This document shows, piece after piece, positions 23,212 to 33,322 of a stretch of 64,000 nt of DNA (within the stretch, counting starts at the first letter, position 1; each line of letters opens with the position of its first letter). The stretch lies in the NCBI RefSeq assembly GCF_040436315.1, contig NZ_AP031572.1:2666001-2730000 (forward strand), written 5' to 3'. Under the pieces are notes generated by a model, which saw only the letters and a list, made by a program, of their open reading frames with translations, had not been told where the DNA came from and did no database searches. Source of the DNA: Synechocystis sp. LKSZ1 (GTDB lineage Bacteria; Cyanobacteriota; Cyanobacteriia; Cyanobacteriales; Microcystaceae). The position numbers and the translations under genes are program-made.

Positions 23212-25176
23212 CTAAGAATGCACCAGGCCCGTCAGGGGAGAACTGGCGCTGGCGTAGGCTTTCACCGGCATACGGCCCGAGAGGTAGGCCAATCGTCCGG
23301 CAACGGTGGCCATGCCCATGGCCTGGGCCATGGCGACGGGATGGTGGGCCAGGGCAATGGCGCTGTTGATCAGTACGGCATCGGCCCCCATTTCCATGGC
23401 CTGGGCCGCTTCACTAGGAGTTCCAATACCTGCATCTACCACCACGGGTACCTTAGCTTCTTCGATAATGATCTGGATATTAGCGCTATTGCGAATACCT
23501 TGACCTGAGCCAATGGGAGAGCCGAGGGGCATCACCGTGGCACAGCCCACTTCCTCTAGGCGTTTAGCCAGGAGGGGGTCGGCATTGATGTAGGGGAGAA
23601 CCGCAAAGCCTTCTTTCACCAACTGTTCTGCCGCTTCTAGGGTACCGATGGGGTCTGGCAGGAGGTATTTGCTATCGGGAATCACCTCCAGCTTGATGAA
23701 ATTGTTGTCTTCCTGGCCCAGTAATTTAGCCATTTCCCGCCCCAGTCGGGCCACCCGAATCGCGTCTTCGGCGGTCTGACAACCAGCGGTATTCGGTAGC
23801 ATCCAGATTTTTGACCAATCCAGGGCCTCTGCCAGGCCTTCATGACCAGGGGCCTTGGTCTGGACACGACGTACGGCCACCGTCACAATTTCACAACCAC
23901 TCACCGCCACACTTTGTTGCATGATCTCCAGATTGGGATACTTGCCGGTGCCGGTCATCAGGCGCGACTGAAAACGACGACCCGCAATGGTCAATACATC
24001 ATCTTGGGTCACATCAAGCCCAGCATCAGTATCAGAAACAGGAGAAGTTAGCAAGGGAGTCATGGGGATTGCTGGTAGGGAAGGGAGAGATGGTGGGCTA
24101 AAGCAACGATCGTAGCGGCAGGCCTGGAGCAGGGGATCGCTGACCTGTTCACTGATGAGATCGGCGATTAATGTAGCGGTGATCGGGGCCAATAGGATGC
24201 CGTTACGGTAGTGGCCCACAGCAAAAACCAGATTATCACAGGAACTTGGCCCGAGGAGGGGCAGTTCATCGGGAGTGCCGGGCCGAAAACCCCACCACAG
24301 GTCAGCAATGGGCCAGTCTTGGAGAGCCGGATAGAGCCGCAGGGCCCTGGCTAGCAGCGTATTCAAGCCTTGGGGGGTATTTTCCGGTTGCCAATCCACT
24401 TGCTCGGAAGTGGCCCCCACGATCAGACGGCCATCTCGGCGGGGAACAAGGTAGGTATTCGGCCCAAAGAGGACTCGTTGCAGGGGCCAGGGTTGATGGG
24501 ATTGCTGAGGCATCCGCAGAGCTAGCATTTGTCCCTTAATGGGGACGACGGGTAAAGGCATTAATTCCTTGGCCCAGGACCCCGTTGCCAGCACATAAGT
24601 TTGAGCTTGAAAACTACCCCGAGCCGTCAGGGCCTGGGTAATTTTGCCTTGTCGTTGGGGTAAGGCCTGCACCGTCACTCCTTCCTGGAGATTAACCCCC
24701 AGGCTTTGAGCAGCCTGACGCAGGGCACTGAGCAGTTTACGGTTATCCACCTGGCCATCTTCCGGGTGCCACCAGGCCCCGACTACCTCAGGCCCTAGGC
24801 CGGGTTGGTAATGGTGTAAGGTTGTGCCCTCTAGCCATTGGGAGTGGGGAGACAGAGGAATCAGACTATCCGGCTCTGTAAATACCGGCGACAAAATACC
24901 GCAGGGATTGTAACCCGTTTCTAAACCCGTCCATTGCTCCAATTTTTCGACCCAATCGGGGTAGAGCCAGCGCGAACGGAGACACAACTCTAACAGGGGG
25001 CCGGGGGGAATTTGTTCAGCGTAGGGGGCTAACATGCCAGCGGCGGCCAGACTAGCAGCCTGTTGAAAATCTCGGCTGAGAACCGTCACCCCCAGGCCCC
25101 GTTGTCGCAGTTCCACCGCAATGGCCAGGCCGATGATGCCTCCCCCAATAATCAGAACGTCACTGTTCGTATACAT
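23212..25176 (-). CDS. thiO-thiG: Fused glycine oxidase ThiO and thiazole synthase ThiG
   Basis: A 654-residue two-domain protein for the thiazole half of thiamine. Residues about 1-365 are ThiO: FAD motif [20 protein letters not shown] near 9-28, and C-terminal [17 protein letters not shown] and [18 protein letters not shown]. It would oxidise glycine to iminoglycine. After a linker (about 366-392), residues about 393-654 are Thi[36 protein letters not shown] with the Schiff-base Lys, and [20 protein letters not shown]. Substrate channelling between domains is plausible. Such fusions are known in cyanobacteria. ThiS and ThiE are not in the window. No TPP riboswitch consensus was seen in the short upstream spacer. 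Confidence 0.93.
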   Translation of the reverse strand: MYTNSDVLIIGGGIIGLAIAVELRQRGLGVTVLSRDFQQAASLAAAGMLAPYAEQIPPGPLLELCLRSRWLYPDWVEKLEQWTGLETGYNPCGILSPVFTEPDSLIPLSPHSQWLEGTTLHHYQPGLGPEVVGAWWHPEDGQVDNRKLLSALRQAAQSLGVNLQEGVTVQALPQRQGKITQALTARGSFQAQTYVLATGSWAKELMPLPVVPIKGQMLALRMPQQSHQPWPLQRVLFGPNTYLVPRRDGRLIVGATSEQVDWQPENTPQGLNTLLARALRLYPALQDWPIADLWWGFRPGTPDELPLLGPSSCDNLVFAVGHYRNGILLAPITATLIADLISEQVSDPLLQACRYDRCFSPPSLPSLPAIPMTPLLTSPVSDTDAGLDVTQDDVLTIAGRRFQSRLMTGTGKYPNLEIMQQSVAVSGCEIVTVAVRRVQTKAPGHEGLAEALDWSKIWMLPNTAGCQTAEDAIRVARLGREMAKLLGQEDNNFIKLEVIPDSKYLLPDPIGTLEAAEQLVKEGFAVLPYINADPLLAKRLEEVGCATVMPLGSPIGSGQGIRNSANIQIIIEEAKVPVVVDAGIGTPSEAAQAMEMGADAVLINSAIALAHHPVAMAQAMGMATVAGRLAYLSGRMPVKAYASASSPLTGLVHS

Positions 25177-25250
25177 AGGCGATGTCGTCTAAAGTCCCCT
25201 GCCTTCTAGCTTAGACTGAATTTTTAACGAAGCTCAAGCAAATTCTGGCC

Positions 25251-25343
25251 CTAACGCGCTTGGCTAAAGTACAGCGCCGCCAAAATAATACAAACCAGAA
25301 GAGCTAGGGGAATCCCCAAATCTAGTACGTTAATAGCAGTCAT
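25251..25343 (-). CDS. 30-residue single-pass membrane peptide
   Basis: ATG at 25341-25343, TAG at 25251-25253. The product starts MTAINVLDLGIPLALLVCII, continues LAALYFSQAR, and is one membrane span with a short polar tail. The size and layout match the many tiny subunits of cyanobacterial photosynthetic or NDH-1 complexes, but it is not a clear match to PetG, PetL, PetN, PsbM, PsbT, Psb30, PsaM or PsaI as I remember them. No strong ribosome-binding site is seen. It could be a real subunit or a chance frame. It lies between thiO-thiG and pipX, which are divergent. Confidence 0.5.
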   Translation of the reverse strand: MTAINVLDLGIPLALLVCIILAALYFSQAR

Positions 25344-25481
25344 GGGTGCAGAGAAATAAAGCCGGAGGGCCTAGACAGGAAACGGAAATTTTGTAGGAAT
25401 GGCAACTGAAAAGGGTAATATGGCTAACTAGACCAATCTCCTCTGTTCTAGCCTGAGATTGAGTTGGATGTCTAGACTAGA

Positions 25482-25754
25482 ATGAGCAACGAAACTTACC
25501 TTAATCACCCTACCTTTGGCTTGCTGTACCGTGTTTGTCTCCTGGATGACAATCAGGAAATTTTTACGACGCTCTACGCCCAACGTCTTTTTTTCCTAGT
25601 TGCAACCACGGCGAATGATACAAAGTTCGATCCCATCACCCGGGCGGATGCCAAACTTCTCATTGAGAACCGCCTGCGCCTACTTCGACGGACAGGCAAT
25701 TTACAGTCCTACCAAACGCTCTCGCAACTGTACCAAAATAATTTTAGTTTTTAA
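25482..25754 (+). CDS. pipX: PII-interacting protein / NtcA coactivator PipX
   Basis: A 90-residue protein. PipX binds either PII (GlnB) or the nitrogen regulator NtcA with 2-oxoglutarate, linking N status to transcription. The family N-terminal Tudor-like domain is clear: NETYLNHPTFGLLYRVCLLD, then FTTLYAQRLFFLV and DPITRADAKLLIENRLR, followed by C-terminal helices RRTGNLQSYQTLSQLYQN. Length matches. It lies 24 bp upstream of the YggS-family gene (pipY), the conserved cyanobacterial pair. I saw no GTA-N8-TAC NtcA box just upstream. Confidence 0.93.
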   Translation: MSNETYLNHPTFGLLYRVCLLDDNQEIFTTLYAQRLFFLVATTANDTKFDPITRADAKLLIENRLRLLRRTGNLQSYQTLSQLYQNNFSF

Positions 25755-25777
25755 ATTTCCTTATCCTTAATCCGGCT

Positions 25778-26473
25778 ATGGCCATGACTTCTCTGCCGTC
25801 GATCTCACGTATTCAGCAAGCCTTCCCCCCCCAGGTTCGTTTGATTGCCGTTACCAAGACGATTGCTCCGGAGATTATTCGTTTGGCCTATGAAGCGGGG
25901 ATTCGAGATTTTGCTGAAAACCGTCTCCAGGAGGCCCTGCCAAAACTGGACGCCCTCCGAGATCTCACGGATATTACCTGGCATTTCATCGGTCACCTCC
26001 AGGCTAACAAGGCCCGCAAGGTGATTGAGCATTTTCCTTGGATTCACTCCGTCGATAACCTGCCCCTCTTGCAACGCTTGGAACGAGTGGCCCAGGAATT
26101 ACAACATCATCCCCAGGTTTGTCTCCAGATTAAATTGTTGCCCGACCCGGATAAGTTTGGCTGGTCTCCCGAGGGCCTATGGTCAAATCTATCTGCTATT
26201 GAGGCCTGTCAGGCCGTTCAAATTCGCGGCTTGATGACCATCTTGCCCCTAGGATTAACACCGTCCCAGCAACAGGCCACCTTTGCCTCCCTGCGAGACC
26301 TAGCGGCCCAACTCTCTAACCAATCTCGATTGCAGTTAACGGAACTCTCCATGGGCATGTCGGGAGATTACCCTCAAGCCATTGCCGCTGGGGCCACTAT
26401 GGTGCGTCTGGGCCGGGTTTTATTTGGGGAACGTCCTCCCACTTCTGGACAGGAGACGGGAAGCCAGGCCTAA
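25778..26473 (+). CDS. pipY: PLP homeostasis protein PipY (YggS/PROSC family)
   Basis: A 231-residue PLP-binding protein with the alanine-racemase-like TIM barrel of the YggS family. It carries PLP but has no known catalysis, and it affects vitamin B6 and amino-acid balance. Key stretches are VRLIAVTKTI with the PLP-lysine near residue 25, FAENRLQEALPK near 45-56, WHFIGHLQANKAR near 68-80, and LSMGMSGDYPQAIAAGATMVRLGRVLFG near 194-221. Its position 24 bp after pipX matches the known pipX-pipY operon, where the two are genetically linked in nitrogen signalling. ATG codons at 25778 and 25784 are both possible starts. Confidence 0.92.
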   Translation: MAMTSLPSISRIQQAFPPQVRLIAVTKTIAPEIIRLAYEAGIRDFAENRLQEALPKLDALRDLTDITWHFIGHLQANKARKVIEHFPWIHSVDNLPLLQRLERVAQELQHHPQVCLQIKLLPDPDKFGWSPEGLWSNLSAIEACQAVQIRGLMTILPLGLTPSQQQATFASLRDLAAQLSNQSRLQLTELSMGMSGDYPQAIAAGATMVRLGRVLFGERPPTSGQETGSQA

Positions 26474-26499
26474 AGAACGAAGGATTCTAGACAGACTTC

Positions 26500-26823
26500 C
26501 TATTGCAAAGTGGGATCCGGGGGAAAAGGGCCAGCGACGATTTTTTGCAGGCCCGGAAGCATGAGATAGCCTTGCCAAGACTGACCCTCCGTTGTGCAAT
26601 ACACTAGATACTCAATGGAATTTTGGGCATTTTGGCGATACTGGTAGCGGGAACACCCCTTAAGGTTGTGGGCTCTAATTGTATCGTCAAGTTCTGACTG
26701 GGGTCCGGTTTGCCAAGGGCCGGGATAAACAGGCAAATGCCACTCCCAGGCCAGCCAAGCGGCTAGGCCAGCGCCAGTGAATAGAAAGACGGCCAGTCGC
26801 CAACGACGCCGGAGTCCCGCCAC
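26500..26823 (-). CDS. Small membrane-anchored protein of unknown function downstream of gmk
   Basis: A 107-residue protein with GTG start at 26821-26823, placed directly after the gmk stop codon (TAA then GTG), so very likely co-translated. One N-terminal membrane anchor (RLAVFLFTGAGLAAWLAW, about 9-26) is followed by an exported-looking domain with two Cys (KGCSRYQYRQNAQNSIEYLV and YCTTEGQSW). A disulphide between these Cys is possible. There is no recognisable family. Confidence 0.6.
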   Translation of the reverse strand: MAGLRRRWRLAVFLFTGAGLAAWLAWEWHLPVYPGPWQTGPQSELDDTIRAHNLKGCSRYQYRQNAQNSIEYLVYCTTEGQSWQGYLMLPGLQKIVAGPFPPDPTLQ

Positions 26824-27402
26824 TTAAGTCTCCCAAATAAAGTGGGCAAGTTCCTGCAGGGCCATCTCTAGATCATCGTTAACAATCTGGGCATCAAATT
26901 CATGACTCACCGCTAATTCCTCCTGGGCCTTAGCTAACCGTTTAGCAATGGCTGCTTCACTATCCTGGCCTCGATGGCGGAGCCGATGCTCTAGTTCCTG
27001 GGGGGACGGCGGCAAAATAAAGACACGACGGGCCGCAGGATAACTATCCTTCACCTGACGGGCCCCTAAAACTTCAATTTCCAGGAGGACAGTTTTGCCT
27101 TGGCTGATTTGCTGTTCAACGGCTTGGCGAGGCGTACCGTAGTAATTGCCTGCATATTCCGCCCATTCCAAGAGTTGACCGGCGGCAATCCACTGTTGAA
27201 ACTGCTCTTGGCTTAAAAAATAGTAGGCCTGACCGTCTATTTCTCCCGCCCGAGGTGTGCGGGTAGTGGCAGAAATCGACAGAAACAGGTCAGGATATTG
27301 GGCCAGCAGGGCCTTAACCAGGGTTCCTTTCCCGACACCACTTGGCCCTGTAATCACCACTAACTGACCCGTATTGGGCTGGGAATTCTGCTTAGTTACC
27401 AT
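26824..27402 (-). CDS. gmk: Guanylate kinase
   Basis: A 192-residue enzyme phosphorylating GMP to GDP with ATP. The P-loop [10 protein letters not shown] is near 19-28, the GMP-binding block [21 protein letters not shown] near 43-63, [13 protein letters not shown] near 79-91, and [20 protein letters not shown] near 128-147. The last residues FIWET end before a TAA directly followed by the next gene. The gene starts within the 3' end of remA (11-bp overlap), giving a remA-gmk-small membrane protein operon. The remA-gmk pairing is also seen in other bacteria. Confidence 0.95.
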   Translation of the reverse strand: MVTKQNSQPNTGQLVVITGPSGVGKGTLVKALLAQYPDLFLSISATTRTPRAGEIDGQAYYFLSQEQFQQWIAAGQLLEWAEYAGNYYGTPRQAVEQQISQGKTVLLEIEVLGARQVKDSYPAARRVFILPPSPQELEHRLRHRGQDSEAAIAKRLAKAQEELAVSHEFDAQIVNDDLEMALQELAHFIWET

Positions 27403-27658
27403 TGAGATTGCCGTCTTTGTTGGTCACAAAACGATGGGCAACGGTTTCCGGTTGGATCGCAGACAGCACCACATGGCTGGAATCGGTGATAATGACTGCT
27501 CGCGTCCGACGACCGTAGGTAGCATCAATCAGTTGTCCCCTTTCCTTCGCATCCGCAATGATCCGCTTGATGGGGGCCGATTCGGGACTCACGATGGCCA
27601 CGACCCGATTAGCCGACACAATATTGCCAAAACCGATGTTAATGAGTTGTATATCCAT
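27392..27658 (-). CDS. remA: RemA-like protein (DUF370)
   Basis: An 88-residue protein from the ATG at 27656-27658 ([20 protein letters not shown]), the usual family N-terminus. An upstream in-frame ATG at 27668-27670 would add four residues. The family core [40 protein letters not shown] and [15 protein letters not shown] is intact. In Bacillus RemA is a DNA-binding activator of biofilm matrix genes. The cyanobacterial role is not established. It overlaps gmk by 11 bp, so the two are co-transcribed. Confidence 0.88.
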   Translation of the reverse strand: MDIQLINIGFGNIVSANRVVAIVSPESAPIKRIIADAKERGQLIDATYGRRTRAVIITDSSHVVLSAIQPETVAHRFVTNKDGNLNGN

Positions 27659-27890
27659 AATTGGGGTCATCCGATGCAGTTAAGCGAACCATTTTGCCCA
27701 CAAAAAGCAAACTTTAGTGAAATTTGCCAACGGAGCTTTGCTGAGCGCCATTGTCCCAGTCTTCTGGAATCCCGAGGTCTTGACCTCTACCCCAAGATAG
27801 ATTACTAGCCTATGACCGTCCGTAAAAGAGGCGTTAATCAAGTTATTGAGTCAATTTCAGGGCCTTTGGGCGGTTTTTAGAAACCTATCC

Positions 27891-29816
27891 CTAGGAATCT
27901 TTCTCTAGCAACCGGGAAGGCTGGAAACGACGCTGGGTTTCGAGGTAAACCAGGAGAGCGTTAATATCCGCTGGGTTAACACCGCCAATACGAGCGGCCT
28001 GACCAAGGGTGAGGGGGCGGACTTGGCTCAACTTTTCCCGTGCTTCCATGGAAAGGGTCGCGATGGCCATGTAGTCTAGCTGGGCCGGGAGGGCGCGGTG
28101 GCTTTGGCGACTGATTTGCTCAATTTGAGTTTCTTGACGCTTGATGTAGCCCGAGTACTTGATTTCGATTTCTACCCCTTCCTTTTCCGTGGCCGTTAAA
28201 TCCGCTTTACCCAGGCCATAGTGTTCTAAATCTTCGTAATGAAAACCGGGCCGCCGGAGCAGATCCGCTAACACAATAGATCCTTTGATGCGTTGTTGGG
28301 TGTCCGCCGCAATGGTCTGGCCCAGGGGGTCTTGTTCCTTGATGCGAGTACTGTAGAGTCGCTCTTTTTCTGCTGTGATCTGGGCCTGTTTGGCTTGGAA
28401 TAATTGCCAACGGCGGTCATCGATCAGGCCCAGACTGCGGCCCAGGGGGGTCAGACGTTGATCGGCATTATCAGAACGCAGGATTAGGCGATATTCCGAG
28501 CGGCTGGTTAACATCCGGTAGGGTTCTCGCAAATCCTTGGTGCAGAGGTCATCGATTAGAGTCCCCAGGTAGCTTTCTTCTCGGGTAAACACCTGGAGGG
28601 CCTGCCCTTGACAGTAGCGAGCGGCGTTAATCCCCGCCACAAGACCCTGGGCGGCGGCCTCTTCATAGCCCGTGGTGCCATTGAGTTGGCCCGCACAAAA
28701 GAGTCCCGCAATTTTTTTCGTCATTAAGCTGGGATAGCATTGGGTGGCTGGCAGGTAATCGTATTCCACCGCATAGGCCGGGCGGAGCATGACGCAACTT
28801 TCTAGCCCCGGTAGGGTTTGCAGCATGGCCAGTTGAATGGATTCCGGTAGGCCGGTGGAAAAGCCCTGGATGTAGAGTTCTGGAATGTCTCGCCCCTCGG
28901 GTTCAATGAAGATCTGATGGCTTTCCTTATCGGCGAAACGGACAATCTTATCCTCGATGGAGGGACAGTAGCGAGGGCCCTTGGAATCGATAAAGCCACC
29001 GTAGATGGGCGAGAGATGTAGGTTATCTCGAATAAGTTGGTGGGTCTTCGCCGTCGTGCGGGTCAGGTAACAATTCATCTGCTCGCGCTCAATCCAGGCC
29101 TCGGGATCAAAGCTAAACCAACGTACCGCCTCATCAGGGGGCTGGGGTTCGAGACGACTGTAGTCCACGGAGCGTTTATCCACTCGCGCCGGAGTTCCTG
29201 TTTTCAAGCGGCCCGTTTCAAAGCCCAAATCCTGTAATGTTTCTGTCAGGCCCACTGCCGCAAATTCTCCGGCCCGACCAGCCGGCATGGATTTATTGCC
29301 AATCCAAATTTTGCCACCGAGAAAAGTGCCAGTGGTTAGTACTACGGCAGAAGCCTGGAAGCAAGTACCAAAGTAGGTTTGCAAGCCAACGATCTCATCC
29401 TGAGTACCCAAAATCAGATCCGTCACCATGCCTTCCCGCATCGAGAGATTGGGCTGGTTTTCCACAATGGTTTTCATGATGGCGCTGTATTCCCGTTTAT
29501 CAGTTTGGGCCCGAAGCGCCCAGACGGCAGGGCCGCGGGAAATATTCAACACCCGTTTCTGGAGGTAGGTGCGGTCAGCCATTTTGCCAATCTCTCCCCC
29601 CAGAGCATCGACTTCGTGGGTCAATTGGGACTTGGCCGGGCCCCCCACCGCTGGATTACAGGGTTGCCAAGCAATTTTATCCAGATTCAGAGTCAACAGG
29701 AGAGTGCGACATCCCAACCGTGCCGCCGCCAAGGCCGCCTCACAGCCTGCATGGCCTGCGCCGACCACGATCACATCAAAATGGTCTTGAAAATCTACCG
29801 GTGCTCGCAGTGTCAT
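27891..29816 (-). CDS. mnmG: tRNA uridine 5-carboxymethylaminomethyl modification enzyme MnmG (GidA)
   Basis: A 641-residue FAD protein that with MnmE modifies the wobble uridine (U34) of several tRNAs. The FAD motif [19 protein letters not shown] is near 16-34, [22 protein letters not shown] near 53-74, [19 protein letters not shown] near 202-220, [21 protein letters not shown] near 435-455, and the C-terminal helical domain ends near [17 protein letters not shown]. Length matches the family. mnmE is not adjacent. The start ATG is followed quickly by the FAD strand, with a short extension ([13 protein letters not shown]). Confidence 0.96.
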   Translation of the reverse strand: MTLRAPVDFQDHFDVIVVGAGHAGCEAALAAARLGCRTLLLTLNLDKIAWQPCNPAVGGPAKSQLTHEVDALGGEIGKMADRTYLQKRVLNISRGPAVWALRAQTDKREYSAIMKTIVENQPNLSMREGMVTDLILGTQDEIVGLQTYFGTCFQASAVVLTTGTFLGGKIWIGNKSMPAGRAGEFAAVGLTETLQDLGFETGRLKTGTPARVDKRSVDYSRLEPQPPDEAVRWFSFDPEAWIEREQMNCYLTRTTAKTHQLIRDNLHLSPIYGGFIDSKGPRYCPSIEDKIVRFADKESHQIFIEPEGRDIPELYIQGFSTGLPESIQLAMLQTLPGLESCVMLRPAYAVEYDYLPATQCYPSLMTKKIAGLFCAGQLNGTTGYEEAAAQGLVAGINAARYCQGQALQVFTREESYLGTLIDDLCTKDLREPYRMLTSRSEYRLILRSDNADQRLTPLGRSLGLIDDRRWQLFQAKQAQITAEKERLYSTRIKEQDPLGQTIAADTQQRIKGSIVLADLLRRPGFHYEDLEHYGLGKADLTATEKEGVEIEIKYSGYIKRQETQIEQISRQSHRALPAQLDYMAIATLSMEAREKLSQVRPLTLGQAARIGGVNPADINALLVYLETQRRFQPSRLLEKDS

Positions 29817-30247
29817 CGCCAGTGTGCCTAACCTGAATTAGCAAAATTATTGAGAAGCTTCAGCCTTCTATCCTAACAGGTCATTTCCGGATGGCTGGCT
29901 AACCTTTCTGACTGGAGTCTGCCAAGACAAGCCGGCGTATCCCGCCAAATGTTACGATTTATTGACCTATTTCCCCTGGGGATGGAACATCTTTTACCCT
30001 TTTTGCGACACAACCAATTAATTCTTGGAATACTTTGGAATACTGCTGGTTACAACAATACGTCTCGTTCAGCAACCTAAAATAGACCTTGTTTTTTGCA
30101 AGCCGTCACCCCATGATGGCTTGTCAGGGCAATGTCTCGGTTGACGATTTTGAGTTCCTGTTGTTGTGTATTGATGGTGCTATAACCTAATCTAGCCCTT
30201 GTAAGATCTATCCCCCTTTTATCTATTCAAATCAGTGGACGGTAATC
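29817..30247 (+). promoter_or_regulatory. Divergent mnmG/sepF spacer with a hairpin and an extended -10 box before sepF
   Basis: 431 bp with no gene. A 9-bp hairpin (CAAGCCGTC / GATGGCTTG, one G-T pair, loop ACCCCAT) lies at 30099-30123. A TG-C-TATAAC extended -10-like element is at about 30178-30186 with only a weak -35, which would put a start near 30193 and a leader of about 55 bases to the sepF ATG at 30248. GGACGG sits just before that ATG. Confidence 0.4.
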
Positions 30248-30832
30248 ATGATTTTGACCAAGCTTAAGGATTTCGTCGGCATTAGCGAACACGACGAATA
30301 CGAAGAAGACTACGAAGAGATGGACTGGCAACAGAACCAGGCCCAGGCCCCAACTCCCACCCCTAGCGTTGCGCCGACCGAGGAAGCCCCCGCGCCCCGT
30401 CGCCAGAACCGTGAGCCTTTAAACCTAACAAATGAACCCTCCCTGGGAACAGGAGCAAGAAATAACGTGATTGGTATGCCTGGTATTAATAATAACGTTG
30501 CTGAAGTTGTCGTCGTTGAGCCTCATTCCTTTGACGAAATGCCCCAGGTCATTAAGACCCTCAAGGAACGGAAATCCGTGGTTCTGAACCTCAATATCAT
30601 GAATCCAGAAGAGGCCCAGCGGGCTGTTGATTTTGTGGCTGGCGGAACCTACGCCATTGATGGCCACCAAGAACGTATCGGAGAAAGCATTTTTCTCTTC
30701 ACACCGAGTTGCGTCAAAGTAAGCACTTTAGCGGGAACGGTTCATGAAATGACGGAATCGGCCCCGGCTCCTTTGCGAAATAATACGATGCCCAGTCCCT
30801 GGGGCCTAGATACTAGTCGTCTGGCGCAGTAG
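30248..30832 (+). CDS. sepF: Cell division protein SepF
   Basis: A 194-residue FtsZ-binding division protein (called Cdv2/SepF in cyanobacteria). The N-terminal amphipathic segment [20 protein letters not shown] should contact the membrane. A Pro/Ala/acidic linker spans about 25-85 ([20 protein letters not shown]). The SepF/DUF552 domain follows (about 86-175): [60 protein letters not shown]. The tail [15 protein letters not shown] is extended. SepF polymers tether FtsZ filaments to the membrane. It lies upstream of proC, a frequent cyanobacterial neighbour. Confidence 0.93.
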   Translation: MILTKLKDFVGISEHDEYEEDYEEMDWQQNQAQAPTPTPSVAPTEEAPAPRRQNREPLNLTNEPSLGTGARNNVIGMPGINNNVAEVVVVEPHSFDEMPQVIKTLKERKSVVLNLNIMNPEEAQRAVDFVAGGTYAIDGHQERIGESIFLFTPSCVKVSTLAGTVHEMTESAPAPLRNNTMPSPWGLDTSRLAQ

Positions 30833-31043
30833 GCCGCCCTTCCGATGATCTGCCCGGTTGCGTTTCCTGACTAAACTGGGCGTAACTTCTGGGTTATGTT
30901 TTGTAACGAAAGCCTTGAAGTAATTGTTTTTTGTTCAATACACTAAAACAGAACAACAAACCCTAGGGGTTAGGGGGCCAGCGAATGGGTCTTTTTCCCT
31001 CATCCCGTGGTGTTTGCTTTCTTGTGTCTGTATTTAACGCTCT

Positions 31044-31847
31044 GTGTCTATTCAACTGGGTATTATCGGTGGGGGCATTATGGCCGAGGCTATTTTGTCC
31101 CGTCTTCTAGATCAAAAAATTTATTCTGCACATCAGGTTCTGGTGAGTGATCCCCAACCCCAACGCCGGGATTATCTCCAGCACACCTACCAGGTTCAGG
31201 TTTCTGAAGATAACCAAGAGGCAGCCAATGCTAGCGAGGTGGTTCTGCTGGCCATTAAACCTCAGGTGCTTGACCGAGTAGTAGCCGGCCTGGCCGGGAG
31301 CCAACAAAAGCCTCTGATTATCTCGGTACTAGCAGGGGTCCCTATTAGCCGTCTGGACTATGGCTTTCCCGACCACCCCATTATTCGGGCCATGCCCAAT
31401 ACCCCGGCCACGGTGGGGGCCGGTATGACAGCCCTCGCCTTAGGAAAACTGGTGGAGGCACAGCATGCGACCCTGGCCAAGTCCCTTTTTGGGGCCGTTG
31501 GTCAAGTGGTAGAGGTTCCCGAATCTTTGATGGATGCGGTGACGGGCCTTTCTGGGTCTGGCCCGGCTTTTGTGGCCATGATGGTCGAGGCTCTGGCTGA
31601 TGGGGGTGTGGGCGTGGGTTTACCTCGTAGCATCGCCCATACGTTGGCCCTGCAGACGGTTTTGGGAACTGCTCAGCTTTTACAGGAGACGGGGCGTCAC
31701 CCAGCGGAACTGAAGGATCAAGTGACCAGCCCCGGTGGTACAACCATTGCGGGCGTAACAGTACTGGAAAAAATGAGCTTTCGGGCCGCCTTGATCGAAG
31801 CGGTTCGAGCGGCCTGGCGACGGGCCCAGGAACTGGGTAAAAAATAG
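31044..31847 (+). CDS. proC: Pyrroline-5-carboxylate reductase
   Basis: A 267-residue enzyme catalysing the last step of proline synthesis. The NAD(P)-binding motif LGIIGGGIMAEAILSRLL is near 5-22, VLLAIKPQVLDRV near 67-79, IIRAMPNTPATVGAGMTAL near 112-130, and the C-terminal dimer/active-site helix VTGLSGSGPAFVAMMVEALADGGV near 165-188. DQVTSPGGTTIAGV completes the signature. The start is GTG at 31044 (no better ATG upstream in frame). It is 211 bp after sepF on the same strand. Confidence 0.95.
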   Translation: MSIQLGIIGGGIMAEAILSRLLDQKIYSAHQVLVSDPQPQRRDYLQHTYQVQVSEDNQEAANASEVVLLAIKPQVLDRVVAGLAGSQQKPLIISVLAGVPISRLDYGFPDHPIIRAMPNTPATVGAGMTALALGKLVEAQHATLAKSLFGAVGQVVEVPESLMDAVTGLSGSGPAFVAMMVEALADGGVGVGLPRSIAHTLALQTVLGTAQLLQETGRHPAELKDQVTSPGGTTIAGVTVLEKMSFRAALIEAVRAAWRRAQELGKK

Positions 31848-31872
31848 GCCTTGCCTGGAGTCCTCGCTATCT

Positions 31873-33315
31873 ATGCAACCCTGGCTCAAGACCTTGACCG
31901 CATCCGTGATGGATCTGCGAGCGCCCCAACGATTTTCTGGCTTCTATTTGAGCCGACAGCAATGGCTGAGAATTGCTATTTTGATGATCGGCGATTTAGG
32001 GGCCTTAGTCCTAGCCTGGAATGGCGCCCGCTATCTCAATCATTTTTATTCTCCTCCCCCTCCCCAACTCGTTTGGTGGACTTGGCTCGGTCTGCCCAGT
32101 TTGTTCTGGTGCTTTGCTTTCCTTACCCTTCTCTGCTTTGCCTACGGAGGCCTCTATCGTCCTACTGCTCGAGGTCAGAACTATATCCGCCTGGCCCAGC
32201 TGGTGAGCTTAGTCTTTCTGCTGGTTCTTGTTCTGAACTACTTCTACGATCCCAGCTTGGATCCACCCCGTTCTCTTTTCTTTACAGCCTGGGGAGGCAG
32301 TATCCTGCTGGTTTTAGGCGCCCGCATTATTACTAGCCTGATCCTGAGCCAACTCCAACGACGACAGGCCCCCATCCCTGTTTTTTTAATTGCATCCTCG
32401 GCTCGTCTGCGGCAATTAATCACCATTCTCGAAAAACGTTCCCATTACCAGGTGGTCGGCAGTGCCCTCGCCTCCACAGCCCACAGTCCACATACATTAC
32501 GGTGTATTCTCCGCTCCCAGGCTCTAGAGGTGCTAGTAGAAGACCTGCCCAAGACCAATTTGGCCTCGACCCTCTACTGGAATCTGCGCCGCCAAGGGAT
32601 TGCTCTCCGTCTCCTCCCCTCCAGTCGAGAAATTCTCTATCGTCGCGGGCTGCCAGAAATTTTTGCGGGCTTACCCACCCTGCGGGTCGAACTTCCATTG
32701 TTGATTGGTTTGGATTATCGCCTTAAACGAGTCTTGGATTATGTTGCGGCCAGTTTGGGCTTGCTCTTGCTAGCACCACTTCTTTTAGCAATCATCCTGG
32801 CCATTAAGATGAGTTCCCCTGGGCCAGTTTTTTTTCGTCAGGAACGGGTCGGTCTACAGGGTAAAGTCTTTCAGATGTGGAAATTTCGGACGATGGTGCC
32901 CAATGCGCCCCAACTCCAAGCCCAGCTTGAATCGGCTAACGAAAGTGATGATGGCGTGATGTTCAAATTAAAAAAAGATCCCCGTATTATTCCCATTGGC
33001 CATTTTCTGCGCCGGACTAGCTTGGATGAATTTCCCCAATTGTTTAATGTGCTGAGTGGCGACATGAGCTTGGTCGGTCCTAGGCCATTACCTATTCGCG
33101 ATGTCGAACATTTTGATGCCTGGCATCACATTCGTCATCAGGTCATACCAGGAATCACCGGCCTGTGGCAAATTTCAGGGCGCTCAGACATTGGTGGCTT
33201 CAATGATGTAGCTCGTCTAGATTTGTACTATATTGACAACTGGTCGCTGAATTTAGACTTGGACATTTTAGTAGAGACCATTCGCATTATTCTCTTTGGC
33301 CGTGGCGCCTACTAG
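31873..33315 (+). CDS. Polyprenyl-phosphate sugar-1-phosphate transferase (exopolysaccharide initiating enzyme)
   Basis: A 480-residue membrane enzyme of the WcaJ/RfbP type. It moves a sugar-1-phosphate from a nucleotide sugar to undecaprenyl phosphate to start an exopolysaccharide or O-antigen unit. The N-terminal part has four to five membrane spans (about 35-160). A CoA-binding-like domain lies about 175-265. The catalytic Bac_transf domain begins at RVLDYVAASLGLLLLAPLLL (about 285) with SPGPVFFRQERVGLQGKVFQ, MWKFRTM, FLRRTSLDEFPQLFNVL and MSLVGPRPLP. It is 25 bp downstream of proC. The cognate glycosyltransferases are not in the window, so the product polymer is unknown. Confidence 0.9.
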   Translation: MQPWLKTLTASVMDLRAPQRFSGFYLSRQQWLRIAILMIGDLGALVLAWNGARYLNHFYSPPPPQLVWWTWLGLPSLFWCFAFLTLLCFAYGGLYRPTARGQNYIRLAQLVSLVFLLVLVLNYFYDPSLDPPRSLFFTAWGGSILLVLGARIITSLILSQLQRRQAPIPVFLIASSARLRQLITILEKRSHYQVVGSALASTAHSPHTLRCILRSQALEVLVEDLPKTNLASTLYWNLRRQGIALRLLPSSREILYRRGLPEIFAGLPTLRVELPLLIGLDYRLKRVLDYVAASLGLLLLAPLLLAIILAIKMSSPGPVFFRQERVGLQGKVFQMWKFRTMVPNAPQLQAQLESANESDDGVMFKLKKDPRIIPIGHFLRRTSLDEFPQLFNVLSGDMSLVGPRPLPIRDVEHFDAWHHIRHQVIPGITGLWQISGRSDIGGFNDVARLDLYYIDNWSLNLDLDILVETIRIILFGRGAY

Positions 33316-33322
33316 GGCCTGT

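Noticed and set aside
25177-25250. TPP riboswitch before thiO-thiG
   Set aside because: The short upstream spacer lacks the CTGAGA and ACCTGATC core motifs of the thi box.
25344-25481. NtcA box before pipX
   Set aside because: No GTA-N8-TAC pattern with a correctly placed -10 box was found.
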